DNA of 6,689 bases, taken from Oscillospiraceae bacterium. GTDB taxonomy: Bacteria; Bacillota_A; Clostridia; Monoglobales; WRBX01. The position numbers and the translations under genes were made by a program. The stretch covers positions 1 to 6,689 of the forward strand of contig WRBX01000037.1 in assembly GCA_009784335.1 (NCBI GenBank). Reading direction: 5' to 3'. The notes beneath the pieces were generated by a model. That model saw nothing but the letters and a program-made list of their open reading frames with translations, searched no databases and was not told the origin of the DNA. Positions 5,994-6,689 of this stretch are shown here, one piece after another. Numbering within the stretch: the stretch's first letter is position 1; each line of letters begins with the position of its first letter.

Positions 5994-6689
5994 ATGAACA
6001 TAAGAGAATCAAAGGAAGCAAAAGAAAAGCAGCATTTGGATAAACGGGCGGCTCTATCATGCAATGCCGTGAGGGGACAAGCTGAGGAGCAGGATATTAT
6101 TCGCACGGCGTTTCAGCGCGATAGGGATAGAATTATTCATTCAACGGCGTTTCGCAGGCTAAAAGATAAAACTCAAGTTTTCTTTATGAGCCATAATGAC
6201 CATGTGCGCACAAGGCTGGACCATACCTTGGCCGTTTCGCAAATTGCGCGAACCATTGCATCAAGCCTTAATCTAAACGAAGATTTAACCGAGGCGATTG
6301 CGCTTGGGCATGATTTGGGGCACACGCCTTTTGGGCATGACGGCGAGCACACAATGAATTATCTTTTGCAAGATGGTTTTTCACATGAGGAAAATGGTGC
6401 AAGAATAGCGAGGGAATTGAATTTAACCGAAGAAGTGATTGATGGAATTTTGAATCATGATTCTGATAGATATGCCAAAACTTTGGAAGGGCAATGCGTG
6501 AAGCTGGCAGATAAAATCGCTTATGTAACGCATGATTTCCAAGATGCGCTTCGCCTGGGCAAAGCACCTGCAGATTTCAAATGGTCGATGTTTGGGCTTG
6601 GCGATTCTTATGCAAAAATGATTGATACGCTGGTTAAAGATGTAATTTCCTATAGTATGGATAAAGATGTTATTGATATGTCGCCCGAG
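5994..6689 (+). CDS. dgt: deoxyguanosinetriphosphate triphosphohydrolase, 3' end beyond the window
   Basis: HD-superfamily enzyme that cleaves dGTP (and often other dNTPs) to the nucleoside and tripolyphosphate, helping to control the dNTP pool. The ORF is open for 232 codons to the right edge; the family usually has more than 300 residues, so roughly the last third is missing. AFQRDRDRIIHSTAFRRLKDKTQVF (39-63) is the hallmark N-terminal block. The metal site is complete: H77 in RTRLDHTLAVSQ, H106-D107 in LGHDLGHTPFGH, and D173 in LADKIAY. H110 and H115 are also conserved. GGGGAG at 5983-5988, five bases before the ATG, fixes the start. In many Firmicutes dgt lies upstream of dnaG and the main sigma gene; that arrangement would lie beyond the window and is not seen. 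Confidence 0.97.
   Translation, partial: MNIRESKEAKEKQHLDKRAALSCNAVRGQAEEQDIIRTAFQRDRDRIIHSTAFRRLKDKTQVFFMSHNDHVRTRLDHTLAVSQIARTIASSLNLNEDLTEAIALGHDLGHTPFGHDGEHTMNYLLQDGFSHEENGARIARELNLTEEVIDGILNHDSDRYAKTLEGQCVKLADKIAYVTHDFQDALRLGKAPADFKWSMFGLGDSYAKMIDTLVKDVISYSMDKDVIDMSPE

Overview
The window looks like a moderately AT-rich Gram-positive chromosome, most likely a Clostridia-type Firmicute. This is inferred from the SipW/ER-type signal peptidase, strong AGGAG-type ribosome sites, textbook TTGACA/TATAAT promoters and a galU / flavodoxin-family protein / dgt neighbourhood. I cannot name a genus. The left half is visibly poorer in G+C than the right: 21 G/C in 301-360 against 35 in 5701-5760, two samples counted by hand.

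Region 1 (1-3795, minus strand) is one tightly packed operon. Reading in its own direction it encodes a SipW/ER-type signal peptidase (3795/3786 to 3109), a membrane-anchored McrB-type GTPase/AAA+ motor (3090-1555), a degenerate EAL-domain protein (1539-784) and a DUF2357 protein (780 to beyond the left edge). The gaps are 18, 15 and 3 nt. A strong extended -10 promoter at 3843-3871 drives it. McrB-type motor plus DUF2357 protein is the core layout of McrBC-like (type IV restriction-like) systems. Fixing the motor to the membrane and adding a signal peptidase and a probably inactive EAL domain make this a candidate for an undescribed variant. Its function is inference; the nuclease part expected at the C-terminus of the DUF2357 protein lies outside the window.

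Region 2 (3796-4330) holds the junction. A tRNA-His(GTG) on the minus strand has its own promoter and terminator. A 23-bp exact copy of its 3' end lies 157 bp further along, next to the operon. This is the footprint expected of integration at a tRNA gene, so the operon may be part of an island or beside the scar of one. No integrase is visible.

Region 3 (4331-6689, plus strand) is housekeeping: galU (UDP-glucose synthesis) from a near-perfect promoter, a flavodoxin-family FMN oxidoreductase with a cysteine cluster, and the first 232 codons of dgt (dGTP triphosphohydrolase). Both intergenic gaps in this region are filled by long imperfect hairpins built from repeated short AT-rich words.
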